This document shows, piece by piece, positions 25,067-36,358 of a stretch of DNA of 64,000 bases. A model generated the notes under the pieces. The model was not told where the DNA came from, searched no databases, and was given only the letters and a program-made list of their open reading frames with translations. The position numbers and the translations under genes are program-made. Every line of letters starts with the position of its first letter. Within the stretch, counting starts at the first letter, position 1. This DNA comes from Phaseolus vulgaris (lineage: Eukaryota; Streptophyta; Magnoliopsida; Fabales; Fabaceae): assembly GCF_000499845.2 (NCBI RefSeq), contig NC_023758.2, positions 19,916,034-19,980,033 of the forward strand, read 5' to 3'.

Positions 25067-25904
25067 TTTCTTTTTCTTCACCCTCTGTTTTCTTAACTTT
25101 TGAAATACCAAAACTACCTTTCTCTATTTCAAACTAAAAATCCTTCACTTTTCTCTAATGTAAGGTTATATTATATTTCTCTAGTTTTAGAATAGATACT
25201 CACATTTCTTAAACTTTTACCAAAACAGCAGTTATATATCTTATATATTTTTAAGAAAATATTAATCTTTTCTTATGTTTTAAATAAAATAATATTTTTC
25301 TTTTTATTTTATTTATGAAGTAAAATAATAACTCAAAACTTTAACAAAAATTATGAAATTGAATAATTAAAGTGTTAAAGAATAGAAATTAAATATTTTT
25401 TTATAAAAAATAACAATTTAATTATTCTATTAACAATATCTAAAGCATTACATTCTCACTCAATTATAAATTTCCATATAAAAATTATATTTTTGAGAAA
25501 GTATTTTAATAAAAAAATTAATAAATACTTATAAAATATTTTATTAAACTTATTAACTTATTATTATATGCAAATATGATTTTAATACAAATATTAACAT
25601 GTGTAAATGTATAAGTATAAATAAAGTAAAGAAGAAAAAGTGTTATTTTATTAATAACATCAAGAATATAGGCAATTTTTCATTTTAAAACCAGAAAAAT
25701 AGAAATTCCATTTAGAAAAAATTGGTAAGAGATTAATATAATTTTTTTGGATAAATAAATCATTGAATTTTTATTTTTAAATTTTTTCAATTTCTAATAT
25801 TTTAAAATAAACTTTAGTTAATATATCATTTTGAAATAAAGTAAGAAAAATAAGTAACAGATTATTAAAACATAAAAGAGATGGATGTCCTTTTATTAAA
25901 AATT

Positions 25905-26260
25905 ATTGATATCTAGAATGATTTTTATTATTAATAAAAAATTATAAAGTAGTTTCTATATTGATATCTAAATTAGTTATTAAGGTTTTGGTTGCTAATA
26001 TTTTAGATTTTAAATTAGTCTTTAAACGATTAATAAATACTAATTTAGAATATAAATATAAAATAACTAATAGCTAAAAGTTTGGTAGTTAATAGTTAGA
26101 TACAAATTTAGAAACTACTTTGTAAATTTTTATTAACAATAGAAACTACTTTAGATACCCATAATTTTTTAGTGTATAAAATGGTCTTTAATTTAGTGAA
26201 TAGAGTAACTAATTAGTTTGATTTCTAAATTAGTTTTTATTTAATGATTTTCTTATATTG
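25905..26260. mobile_element. Relic related to the CACTA-type MITE
   Basis: It shares the pattern of the element at 44098-44476: TAGTTTCTA, TTAGTTATTAAGGTTTTGG-like blocks, GGTAGTTAAT-like blocks, GAAACTACTT, and the end TTTATTTAATGATTTTCTTA. The terminal CACTA sequence is no longer intact. Confidence 0.45.
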
Positions 26261-26989
26261 TTTGTTAATAAAAGTTTCCCTTGTTTCCTTGTCATTTTTT
26301 TTTTCACCCACTAACTTTCACCCAATATTTATTTATAAATATATATATATATATATATTAATTAATTAGATAAATACTTAATTATATAAATCTTTCTTAA
26401 GTTTTTAATTGATTAATTTTTTTTAATTGAATAAATTCAAATTATTATTATCTTTATATATTAAATTATTCCATTATAATTAATAATTAAAATTTAATTC
26501 GTAAGTATTAATTATTTAAATTATAATATTATTGTATATTTATATCTTTCAAATAATATAATTATTATAAAAAAAATTGTCTTCTCTTTAGACTTTTGAG
26601 TTATTCATAAGTCATTTTCAAGATATGAGTCAATCTTACTTAAACTAGTAGAAATTGTAACAAAAATTATTGATAAGATTCTTTTAGAGTAAATTTCTCT
26701 TTATCCTTTTTTGATTTGGTTGCATGAAGAGTCGTTTGCATGCCTAGGTTATGTGTTTGCATTTGTAATATAAGGGGAAAAGATGGACTTCCATAGCAGT
26801 TGGGAAGGGAGTGCCTTTATTTTTAGTGATGGTGACTAGATTGTAAAAGATGTTAGTCTAGTGTTGAGAGAAACTTCAACATCCTTCAAATCTGATGGAT
26901 TAGTCATGTTTGTAGTTTCTATAATTGAGCCTAAGTATTCTGGCATAATAATCTTTGTCGATGTATTAGTTTCAAAACTTGCATTACAA

Positions 26990-28240
26990 CTGTTATAACA
27001 ATCTACATATTAGACAATATAAACTTATCTATCTTTAGATTTGTATAGTCAATTAGATTAAAATCTCCTAGAAACTCAAACATGCTATCATCCTCAATAT
27101 CAATATGATACACATAAATCTTTAATAGGATGTTTCATAGTGTCTAGGGTCTTCTGATCCTCAAGACGATCGTTAGACATGATAATTGGAAGCTTATGAT
27201 TTGTGTTGAATTAAGTACTAGACTTCAATGAGGGTTTGTACTTGTGATTGAAACGAAAACTTGTGGTATAAAAAAATTAATCGCATCACACATATCAAAA
27301 TCACAAATACAACTTATATCAAATTCTAAAATTTTGGATCATGAAGTGTATTCAATTCTTGCTTAGCAAAAATTTCAGTCATAGTGTAGTCTCCCATGTC
27401 TTCAGAAGTTTCCTTTAATTGTAAGACAAGCTATTCAACTTGCTCTCCCAATCTTAAAAGTGTAACCTCCATATGTTATTAAAATTTTATGTTATTTTTA
27501 ATCAATTTTCTAATAAGTTCCTCTAAAGATGTTATTTGTTGAAAGGATGGTTAACTTTTCTCACATTCATTATAACAAGGTTTATGAAAATATGGTTCAT
27601 AAAATATTAAAGTAGTTGTTGAAAGTAGCACTCACATTGCATTTCATAATTATTTTGTTGATCATATTGAAGTGAAAAATAATTTCCATATGAAAGTTGG
27701 TTAATCATAGAAGCTAAACCCATATCCATAAATAAAAATATTCAAAAGAAAAGAAGAAAAAAAAACTACAAAATTAAAAACGACAAATTATTACAAAATA
27801 GAAAATTCAAACAAAAGAAATTTGTAAAAGAAAAGGTGTTGCAAGTTTACCAAATAAACTCCTAAAAAAGAGACGTGAGTCATAATTGAACACGCTTATG
27901 CACTAAGTCTTTCCTACTTAGAATCTTTCCTGAACTGCTTTCACAAATTTCCATTGTAAAAAAAACTTCAAAAAGGTTTTCCATATGTATGTAGAAAATC
28001 TCTAAGGACCGAAAGAAAGTCACCTAAAGAGATGACATCCTAATTTGTCATGAAGACTTAAAAATTAAAAAGAAACAAAATTAAAGTTTAAGTTGAAAAT
28101 AAGAAAAAAGACAACAAAAATAAAAATAAAATTGCTAAAAATAAATAGAAATTAAAAACAATAGAAATTAAGAATACAAATTGAAACAATAAAATTAAAA
28201 ATAGAAACCAAAAAATTAAAAAAATATTGGCGGCTAGAAG
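26990..28240 (-). pseudogene. Strongly decayed Ty3/gypsy gag-like remnant
   Basis: Minus-strand frames give scattered pieces such as MTEIFAKQELNTLHDP and MSNDRLEDQKTLDTMKHP, and a coiled segment with LGEQVE and LVLQLKETSED. These resemble parts of Athila-type gag proteins as I remember them. Stops and frameshifts are everywhere and no zinc knuckle is left. This is a low-confidence call based on local resemblance. Confidence 0.3.
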
Positions 28241-28254
28241 CTATTTTTTAATAT

Positions 28255-28745
28255 TGCTAGAGGGGTTGGTACTCCACTAACCCTTGATGATTACACAATG
28301 AATAAATCTAGAGGATTTTTTTGCTAGGGTTCTAGTTGATATTGACATGTTATCTAAATGATTGGTCATGATTTATCTAAATGTAGGAGACAAGTGGAGA
28401 CTAATACAGGTAACATCTCTAATAGTCAATAGGAAGAAGTTTCTCAAAAGAGAGAAATGGGGGACAAGCCGATTTACAATCTGTTGAGAATGTTCTAAAT
28501 TATGATGTTGTTGAATCTGTTAAGGATACTATTGTAGCTTATGTTGCTACTATTGTTGTTGTTCAGAAAGTCAATAAAGATTTATCTATTGTTGCTAACC
28601 CTATTGATGATATAGGGACTGAGTTCGGATGATATTTTTACTATGCCCTCGTTGGAGTAAGGAGATTTGCTACAAGAAAAAGGCTCATTGTCTATTGTTG
28701 GCAAAAGAGTTGCATCTAAAACTATCTCTAATGATTTGACCATGC
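28255..28745 (+). pseudogene. LINE ORF1 fragment
   Basis: The translation gives DYTMNKSRGFFARVLVDIDM, typical of plant L1 ORF1 just upstream of its zinc knuckle, followed by degraded low-similarity sequence. It ends at the truncated edge of the family B LTR near 28750. No poly(A) tail was seen. Confidence 0.5.
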
Positions 28746-28749
28746 AAAA

Positions 28750-29229
28750 TTGTTTTGAATTCCTTTCATGAACTTGTAAAATACAGTAGGTAGGCCTCCT
28801 ATTTATAGGTGAAGGAGCCTTGGAGAATAAGCTAAAGGGGTAGGATGGGAAAAGGGAAAAAATGGGCAGCCTTAGGGTTTGACTAAGTCAATCCCGCATC
28901 GTAGGCTTGTCCTTCTAGAAACTAGGTCAAAATGCCTTCAAATGGGCTAGGAACAAGCTAAAATGCTACACACCCCCTATTATGCTAAATGTACTTTATT
29001 GTAACCTATATTTGCAATTTGGACCCCTAAAGTGAGCTCAATTATTTACAACATATTTGTAATCATTTAAAAAGACCAGCAGGAAGAACGTCTGATATTT
29101 GGTTTATAGCTTATTCTTCTTTTGCTGATTCTTTCTTGAGGCTTGGTGGAGCCTGACTTTGTATCTTGAGATGACTGACCCTTTTGGGAAGTGCTAGTTG
29201 TGTCCTTAATCATCTGTCAGTTTGTATCA
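28750..29229 (-). mobile_element. Truncated LTR of family B
   Basis: On the minus strand it begins TGATACAAACTGACAG at 29229. It follows the 8638 copy through CTTCCTGCTGGTC, TAGAAGGACAAGCCTA and TATAAATAGGAGGCC, then stops near 28750, where LINE ORF1 sequence begins. About half the LTR is missing. Its start lies inside the coding region at the end of the gypsy gag remnant, so it was probably inserted there. Confidence 0.65.
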
Positions 29230-29280
29230 CTTGCTCACTATGGCTTCTTGAAGAGGTAGGGGAGCTAGACCTTGAAGATT

Positions 29281-30245
29281 GAGAACTACGGTCACTTACT
29301 ACAACCCCCATTTTACCATCATTGTTCTTTTGGTTGGATAATTGACAGGTATGTGGCCAAAACCTAAACATTTAAAACATTTTGTACTTGAGGATTTTGT
29401 TGACGATTTAGTCCTAGAAGGAGAATGATGGTCTTTAGAAGTTTGTGGGGTGGATTCTTTAGAGGAGTTAGAAGGATTATCTTGTTTTGAAAATTTATTT
29501 TTACCCTTCCAAGATGAGTTATAGAAGCCATCATTAAGAGTATGTTTGAAAGATGTTTTCTTTAATAGTTGTGATTCAACCTTGATGGCTAGGTGAACCA
29601 ATTTTTCTAAGGATGTACACTCATAAAGTTCTACAACATTTTGAATTTCTCTTATTAATCCACTCACAAATCTAAAAAACTTTGCCTCTTCAATTTCTTG
29701 CATATTAATCTTTGTCAAATTTACTTCTAAATCTTTGAAGTATTCATCTACACTCCTAGGTCCTTGATGAAGCCGTTGGAGTTCAACAAGAGTTCCTTCC
29801 TATAATGAGGAGGAACAAATCGCACGTGCATGCATTCCTTTAAAACATACCAAGAGACCACAACTAACCTCTTGTTTAGCCCAATGTCCATTACAGTTTG
29901 ATGCAACCATTGCATGTCATAGTCTAAAAATTCTAGGGAAGTTAACTTAACTTTTTTGGTTCTCTTCGACCTCATACACATTAAATATTTGTGCTACTTT
30001 ACCTTGCCATCCTAAATATGCATTTGGGTCACTATCCCCACTAAAACTAGGTAACTTTACAAAAGGAAAAAAAGTCTTTGGTGGTTGGTGTTGATGACGC
30101 CTTTCTTCAAAATTGTGCACACTCCAATCTTGTTCTTCTTCTTGACTTCTGTGGTGCATGTAATTTCTAGTAGCTTTTCTAGGCTCCATCTCCTTTCTCT
30201 AACTTGTCTCTCTTGAGCCTTCTCTAGCCTTTGCATTCTTTTCAC
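29281..30245 (-). pseudogene. Ty3/gypsy gag, frameshifted
   Basis: Minus-strand pieces in several frames read in order: a charged N-terminus near 30245-30060; KLPSFSGDSDPNAYLGW near 30060; LTSLEFLDYDMQWLH and VPPHYRKELL at 29981-29790; then 29718-29299 with FVSGLIREIQNVVELYE, a Ser/Thr/Lys-rich linker and the zinc knuckle CFKCLGFGHIPVNYP. The last Cys of CX2CX4HX4C has become Tyr, so the knuckle is broken. It forms the retrotransposon nucleocapsid precursor in intact elements. No protease or pol follows; the LTR fragment at 28750-29229 cuts it off. Confidence 0.82.
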
Positions 30246-30259
30246 TAGTTGCCACTGTT

Positions 30260-30875
30260 CTCACCTGCTGACTTCGATCGATCTCCGAGTTGAGCTCCGT
30301 TTTGACTAGTTTCCACTTGGTGCTTCGAAACGCTACTCCACTGGGACAAAGGGGGCTCTACCTGTTGATCACACTCCAACAATGAAGTCAATGAGAGCAT
30401 TCAAACTATAAAATTGCTTCAGTCTAGAGTATTCAGAAAAGTGTACCTTTACTCGGGGTCTCAAACCCCTTTTATAGACATTCCTTCAACAATTTTCATC
30501 AAAGAGAATATAATCTCAACATCCAAAATATAATATTCAACAACAATAATATCATTCAACAATAATTTGTTCACCCTGTACCTGTTACTTTCATGTACAA
30601 ATATTGTTAACTACTTTTACTTGCATTTAATAATATACTTAAACCAATTTAGTTACCCCTGTATACCTTAACCAATTCAATTATTTCTTATGCTATTTTT
30701 AATTATCTTTTCCACCTAAACTTACTAGAAAACCTAGGCTAACCTCGTAACACACTTTTGGGCCCATAATTGGCCTAGGCTGGGCATAACTTGCACAACC
30801 GAGTTGGCCGTACCTAAATGCTTGGACCGAGATCCCAAGCACTCTTGGCTAGTACACAAGCCCCTCAGTCTTACG
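30260..30875 (-). mobile_element. 5' LTR and leader of the gypsy element
   Basis: Read on the minus strand, it has a TATA-like TCTATAAAAGGGG near 30470 and then GTTGGAGTGTGATCAACAGG and GGAGATCGATCGAAGTC before the gag. This is the usual layout of an LTR R-U5 region and leader. The upstream edge meets the truncated Sirevirus-like LTR at 30876/30877. The LTR-leader border is not certain. Confidence 0.5.
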
Positions 30876-30876
30876 C

Positions 30877-31594
30877 TCCAGTTTTTAATGCTTTGACCAA
30901 TCTTTAAAGGCAATTAATAGTTTGTTAAGATTTGATAACAAACAACAACTTTGATATATACAGAAAAACAAATTTGAGTTTTACATAGATTTTGAGTTTT
31001 GAAAGAGATGAGATTGCTAAGAGTTAGAGATTGATCAAAGAGTGTGAGCTAGGATTTCTGCTTGTATTGATTTCAGATTTGCTTCTGTAACAAGTGTAAT
31101 CCTTGTATCTGTTGAACAAAACTTTGTGTGTTTGCTGAGAAATGTTGTGTGTTCTTGAGGCGATCAAGATCAGCATTCTTAGTGTTGGTGTGTTGACCAA
31201 GAGAAGTATGTGTCTTGAAGGGTTCAAGGTCACTTTCTTGGTTGTGTTGTAAGTGATCTAGGTTTGATTGCTTAGTGAAATTTCTCAGTGGTTTCTGAGA
31301 AGACTGGATGTAGCTCTAGGTTTAGAGTGAACCAGTATAAACATCTGTGTGCATTCTCTCTCTCCTTAATCTCTTTAAATTTAGTTTTTAATATTTGCAA
31401 ACTGGTATAAACAACTGATTGTTTTTGCGAAACAACCGATTGTTTTTCTAGTGCTGTGCTTTTTGCTTTGTGTTTTGAAAAACTAATTTCTTTGTCATTA
31501 TATTCTTGAAGCAATTTCATTCAAGGCTTAAAAGTTTTCGAAATCCCTCTTTAAACCATTCACCCCCCCTCTAGTTTAAAGCCATGCATTCTAA
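30877..31594 (+). mobile_element. 5'-truncated Sirevirus-like LTR (copy L1)
   Basis: It starts in mid-LTR at TACGCTCCAGTTTTTAATG, matches copy L3 from about 35645 onward, and ends ...GCATTCTAACA. Copies of the AAACAACCGATTGTTT motif lie near 31405-31455. No primer site follows. Integrase-coding DNA starts at once, so this junction came from recombination or deletion, not from a normal 5' end. Confidence 0.75.
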
Positions 31595-34500
31595 CAATCT
31601 CTTCCTAAGTACTTTTGGACGGATGCAGTGACCACTTCTTGTTATGTTATGAATAGAGTGCTTATTAGGCCTATTTTGAAGAAGACTCCATATGAACTCT
31701 TCAATGGAAGGAAGCCTAACATCAACCATCTCAGAGTTTTTGGCTGTAGTTGTTTCGTTCTGAACAATGGAAAGGAAAACATGGGGAAGTTTGATGAGAA
31801 AACGGATCTTGGCATCTTCATAGGGTATTCTCTCACAAGTCATGCATATAGAATTTACAATAAGAGGTTGATGACTGTAGAAGAATCAGTTCACATTTTC
31901 TTTGATGAGGTAGATCACAGAAACATCCAAATCCCGAAGACCAGAGCTGAAAAGGATGAACAGAACATCAGTTTGGAGAAACTGGAAATCTGTGCAGAAA
32001 AACAACCGGTTGATTCGTAGAAACAACTGATTGAAATTCTGCAACAGAGTGAGTTGCCCAAAGAGTGGAGGATTCCTAGAGATCTGTCAGTGGAAAACAT
32101 CATAGGGCAGATAAAGGAAGGTGTCTCCACACGAAGCTCCATCTCAAACTTCTGCAGGCACACAACTTTCGTCTCACAAATTGATGAGAAGTTGGTTGAA
32201 GCTATGCATGAAGAGTTGAATCAGTTTGCAAGGAATGAGGTATGGTTTCTTGTCCCTAGAATAGATGAAATGAACATTATAGGTTCGAAGTGGGTTTTCA
32301 GGAACAAGTTGGATGAAGACGGTGTGATCATAAGAAACAAAGCAAGTCTAGTTGCCAAAGGCTACAATCAAGAGGAGGACATAGATTATGGTGAAACCTT
32401 TGCCCCTGTTGCAAGGTTGGAGGCTATGAGGCTGCTGCTGGCTTTTGCTTGTATGAGTGGTTTCAAACTCTTCCAAATGGATGTCAAGAGTGCCTTCTTG
32501 AATGGCTACATCAATGAGGAAGTTTATGTAGATCAACCATCGGGTTTTGAAAATCATAAGCATCCCAACCATGTCTTCAAGTTGAAGAAAGCTTTGTATG
32601 GACTGAAGCAAGCTCCAAGGCAATGGTATGAGAGGCTTAGCAACTTTCTGCTATCTCATGGTTATGAAAGGGGAATAGTAGACAAGACTCTCTTCATCAA
32701 GAAGTCAAATTCAGAAATAATTATTGTGCAAATCTATGTTGATGACATCATCTTTGGTGCTACACAAGATAGTTTGTGTGAAGAATTTGTGGTTGCAATG
32801 AAAGGTGAGTTTGAAATGTCTATGATGGGAGAATTGTCTTTCTTTCTTGGATTGCAGGTTAAGCAAACAAAGGATGGGATCTTTCTATGTCAATCAAAGT
32901 ATTGCAAGGAGATTCTCAAGAAATTTGAAATGGAGAATTGCAAAGAAGCAAGCACTCCAATGCCATCAAGCTGCTTCATGGATGTTGATACTGCTGGACA
33001 GAGTGTAGATCAAACCAAATACAGAGGATTGATTGGCTCTTTGTTTTATCTAACAGGTAGTAGGCCAGACATCATGTTTGCGGTGTGTTATGTGCTAGAT
33101 ATCAAGCAAATCCTAAAGAGTCACACTTCAACGCTGCAAAAAGAATTATGAAATATCTCAAAGGAACATCATCTGTTGGGTTTGGTATCCTTCTCACTCT
33201 CCAATTCATTTAATTGGTTATTCAGATTCTGACTTTGCAGGTTGCAAGCTAGATAGAAAGAGCACAAGTGGTGCTTGCCACCTTCTTGGCTCAAGCCAAA
33301 TCTCATGGCATAGCAAGAAGCAAGCTTGTGTTGCTCTCTCTACTGCTGAGGTTGAGTATATTGCTGCTGGAAGCTGTTGTGCACAGATTATGTGGCTCAA
33401 ATAACAACTTGCAGACTTTGGATTGAAGATCAGCAAAGTCCCTTTGATGTGTGATAACACAAGTGCCATCAATCTTACCAAAAATCAAATTCACCACTCA
33501 AGGACCAAACATATTGAGATAAGTCATCATTTCATCAGGGGTCATGTAAATAATGGGAACTGTGAAGTGAAGTTTGTGGAGACCAAACTGTTGAACAAGA
33601 TGCTTTGATGTCTCCAAATCCAAGAGGAAAGCTTGAAGACCTTGCTGTTGGGTGTGTGTGTGTTGTCTAGTTGTTTGAAACTTGTTAATTCACTTCTTAA
33701 GATGATCCAAGTTCATTTGAATCTTTAACCTTTTGAAAAGATGTGTTTTCTAAAAAGCTGTCAAAAATTCAACAGGTTGTTTTACCTAACAACAGGTTGT
33801 TTTGCCTTAGCTGTTTTTGAAAAACTTGGTTGACTTTGCTGTCAAACCAAAAGAATCGATTGTTTCGACAAAACAACCGATTGTTTTCCTGCAAACCTTA
33901 ACAGAATTTTGTTAAGCGGTTTTAATATGTTTTAAATGATCCTAACTAACTTGGCTCCTTTATTAAATGCTTTTGACCACTTGGTGGGTCTATATAAAGG
34001 TAGTTTTACGCTCCTAATCTTGGTGTAACAAAAAGACTTTATCAAAACAGTTTTTCCAAGATTTGAATGAGCTTTGGATCATTCTTAAGTGTGTGGAATA
34101 GGATTGGGTTGTAATTCTGAACTTTAATCTTTGTAATACCCAGGTGCATTCTATTCCCTTCTTCCTTGATTACTGTATTTCTGTATTTGTGTTGCCAAAG
34201 AGTGTTGTGTGTTCTTGAGGGGTTCAAGATCAACGTTCTTGGTGTGGTTTGCCAAAGGTAGTGTGTTTTTTGAGGGGTTCAAGGTCACTACTTTGGTGTA
34301 TGGAGTTTGTAATCTGGTTTTGATTGCATAGTGGAATACCCAGTGGTTTCTGGGGACTGGATGTAGCTCTTGGTGTAAGAGTGAACTAGTATAAATTGCT
34401 TGCTTGCTTATCTCTTACCCTTAACTCTTTAAATTCTGTTTTTAAGTTGTTTTTATAAACTGCTGATAAAAACAACCAATTGTTTTTCTGATATCATCTT

Positions 34501-34743
34501 GAAACAGTTTTGGTTCTTTGTTTCTTTGATTTCTTTCTCTGTAATTCAGCATTGATTTTCATTATACCTTCAAAGTTTGCGAAAATCCCTCTTAAACAAT
34601 TCACCCCCCCTCCCCTCTCGTTTAAGGCCATATATTCTAACACAAACTGCAGTTAGCTGACATCTTCACGAAACCACTACCAAAAGAGAGGTTTTTCTTC
34701 CTAAGAAATGAGTTAGGTATCCTTCATCTTAATAATCTCTCCT
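31595..34743 (+). pseudogene. Sirevirus-like Ty1/copia pol remnant (integrase end, RT, RNase H)
   Basis: 31595-32020 is the integrase C-terminal part (NHLRVFGCSCFVLNN, GIFIGYS). An in-frame TAG at 32018-32020 interrupts the linker. 32021-33151 continues in the same frame through the RT: GSKWVFRNKLDEDG, FQMDVKSAFLNGYI, ALYGLKQAPRQWYE and the active-site motif IYVDDIIFG. A small insertion near 33092 and a second frameshift near 33185 break the end of RT. RNase H follows in pieces (YSDSDFAGCKLDRKSTSG, VALSTAEVEYIAAGSCC, NLTKNQIHHSRTKHIE). A solo LTR splits RNase H at 33588; the last part resumes at 34648 (LADIFTKPLPKERF) and ends with TAA near 34743. Gag, protease and the integrase core are missing. 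Confidence 0.9.
33584..34647 (+). mobile_element. Solo Sirevirus-like LTR (copy L2) with TSD CAAAC
   Basis: The body is 33589-34642 (1054 bp). It begins TGTTGAACAAGATGC and ends ...ATATTCTAACA. The duplication CAAAC is at 33584-33588 and 34643-34647. It sits inside the RNase H coding region of the related pol remnant, so it is a nested insertion of the same family. It carries several AAACAACCGATTGTTT-type motifs (about 33850-33890 and 34468-34485). Confidence 0.92.
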
Positions 34744-34783
34744 AAATCTGTTTTGTTATTGTTAAAGTCTATTTGTGAAGACA

Positions 34784-35068
34784 AATAGGGGGAGAATAAT
34801 TTGGGCTTGTGTATCCTTATCAGAAACTGTTTAATTCTGTTAAAATCTCTGATATAAAACTGGTTTCTGCTGTTGCTGATAGAAACAACCGATTTTTTCG
34901 AGTAAACAACCGATTGTTTATGCTTTCAATGTGTGAAAATCTAACATGTTGCTGTAAGAAGCATTGGATGGTATATATGTTTTTTTTTTTTTTTTGCAGG
35001 TATTGCTTCAGATTCAATCAGATCAAACACAAGCACCAGGGATTTGTCTTCATCAAATAGGGGGAGAT
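34784..35068 (+). other. Sirevirus-like 3' untranslated region with two polypurine tracts
   Basis: Between the end of pol and the 3' LTR are two near-identical purine tracts, ACAAATAGGGGGAGAA near 34784 and TCAAATAGGGGGAGAT at about 35053-35068. The second lies directly against the LTR and is the expected plus-strand primer. Repeated tracts in this place are a known trait of Sireviruses. The region also has AAACAACCGATT motifs near 34883-34917 and a T14 run near 34980. Confidence 0.7.
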
Positions 35069-36358
35069 TGTTGAACCAAGTGGTGTTCAAGCTTTGAAGA
35101 ATCCAAAACCCTTTGAAGGTTGTGCTTGTTGTTGCTGAGCTGTCTTAGATAGGATCTGAGGTAGATTGAGTTTTGTAATCCACTCTTGATTGAATCCAAA
35201 GCATACGCATTCTCAATCTTTTTAAAAGAAAAATGTTTTTCAAACTAAGTGAAAAACAACCGATTGTTTTGTTGAAACAACCGATTGTTTTGTTGAAACA
35301 ACCGATTGTTTTGTTGAAACAACCGATTGTTTTGTTGAAACAACCGATTGTTTTGTTGAAACAACCGATTGTTTTGTTGAAACAACCGATTGTTTTGTTG
35401 AAACAACCGATTGTTTTGTTGAAACAACCGATTGTTTTGTTGAAACAACCGATTGTTTTGTTGAAACAACCGATTGTTTTATACTTAGGTGTTTTTAGAA
35501 AAGGTTGAAAACTGTTTTTCAAGTGGTTGAACTGTCAAAACCAAAACAACCGATTGCTTCGAGGAAATATCCTATTGTTTGTTTTGGTACCATAACAGAA
35601 AAATGCTTTTTGGTTTGACTGAGCATTAAATGATTTTCTAACTGTTTACGCTCCAGTTTTTAATGTTTTGACCAATCTTTAAAGGCAATTAACAGTTTGT
35701 TAAGATTTGATAACAAACAACAAACTTTGATATATACAGAAAAATAGATTTAAGTTTTTCATAGATTTTGAGTTTTTGAAAAGTTGAGATTGCTTAGAGA
35801 TTGAGATTGATCAAAGAGTGTGAGCTAGGATTTTCTCTTGTATTGATTTCAGATTTGCTTCTGTAACAAGTGTAATCCTTGTATCTGTTGAAAGAAACCT
35901 TTGTGTGTTTGCTGAGAAGTGTCGTGTGTTCTTCTTGAGGGGATCAAGATCAACATTCTTAGTGTTGGTGTGTTGGCTAAGAGAAGTGTGTGTCTTGAGG
36001 GGATCAAGGTCACTTTCTTGGTTGTGTTGTAAGTGATCTAGGTGTGATTGCTTAGTGGAATTCCTTAGTGGTATCTGAGAAGACTGGATGTAGCTCTGGG
36101 TTTGGAGTGAACCAGTATAAATCTCTGTGTGCATTTTCTCTATCCCTTAACTCTTTAAATTCAGTTTTAATATTTTGTTGCTGGTATAAACAACCAATTG
36201 TTTTTTGGTGTTGTGCTTTTTGCTTTGTGTTTTGAAAAACTGAGTTCTTAATCAAGATATTCTCGAAGTAATTTCATTCAAGACTTAAAAGTTTTCGAAA
36301 TCTGTCTTTAAACCATTCACCCCCCCCCCCCTCTAGTTTAAAGACATACATTCTAACA
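35069..36358 (+). mobile_element. Full-length Sirevirus-like LTR (copy L3)
   Basis: It starts TGTTGAACCAAGTGG directly after a polypurine tract and ends ...ACATTCTAACA (1290 bp). It contains the 21-bp minisatellite. Its 3' half matches L1. It is the 3' LTR of the pol remnant at 31595-35068. On its right it abuts an open frame of another element with no primer site, so the pol element inserted into, or recombined with, that element. Confidence 0.87.
35254..35480 (+). repeat. 21-bp minisatellite, 10.8 near-perfect units
   Basis: The unit is AAACAACCGATTGTTT plus TTGTTG overlapping to 21 bp in total: ten full units and a 17-bp part unit. Within each unit AAACAA and TTGTTT are complementary around the loop CCGA. 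As 21 is a multiple of three, all six frames stay open through the array and encode heptapeptide repeats; these are not genes. The units are nearly identical, which points to recent expansion. Confidence 0.97.

Larger units (their letters stand above)
24250..26700. other. Very AT-rich intergenic DNA
   Basis: No gene. It includes an (AT)n run near 26338-26360 and a segment at 25905-26260 resembling the CACTA-type MITE described below. Confidence 0.6.

Noticed and set aside
35145..35522. Overlapping open frames encoding heptapeptide repeats on both strands
   Set aside because: The 21-bp minisatellite keeps all six frames open. The frames have no start context or other coding features, and the region is an LTR.
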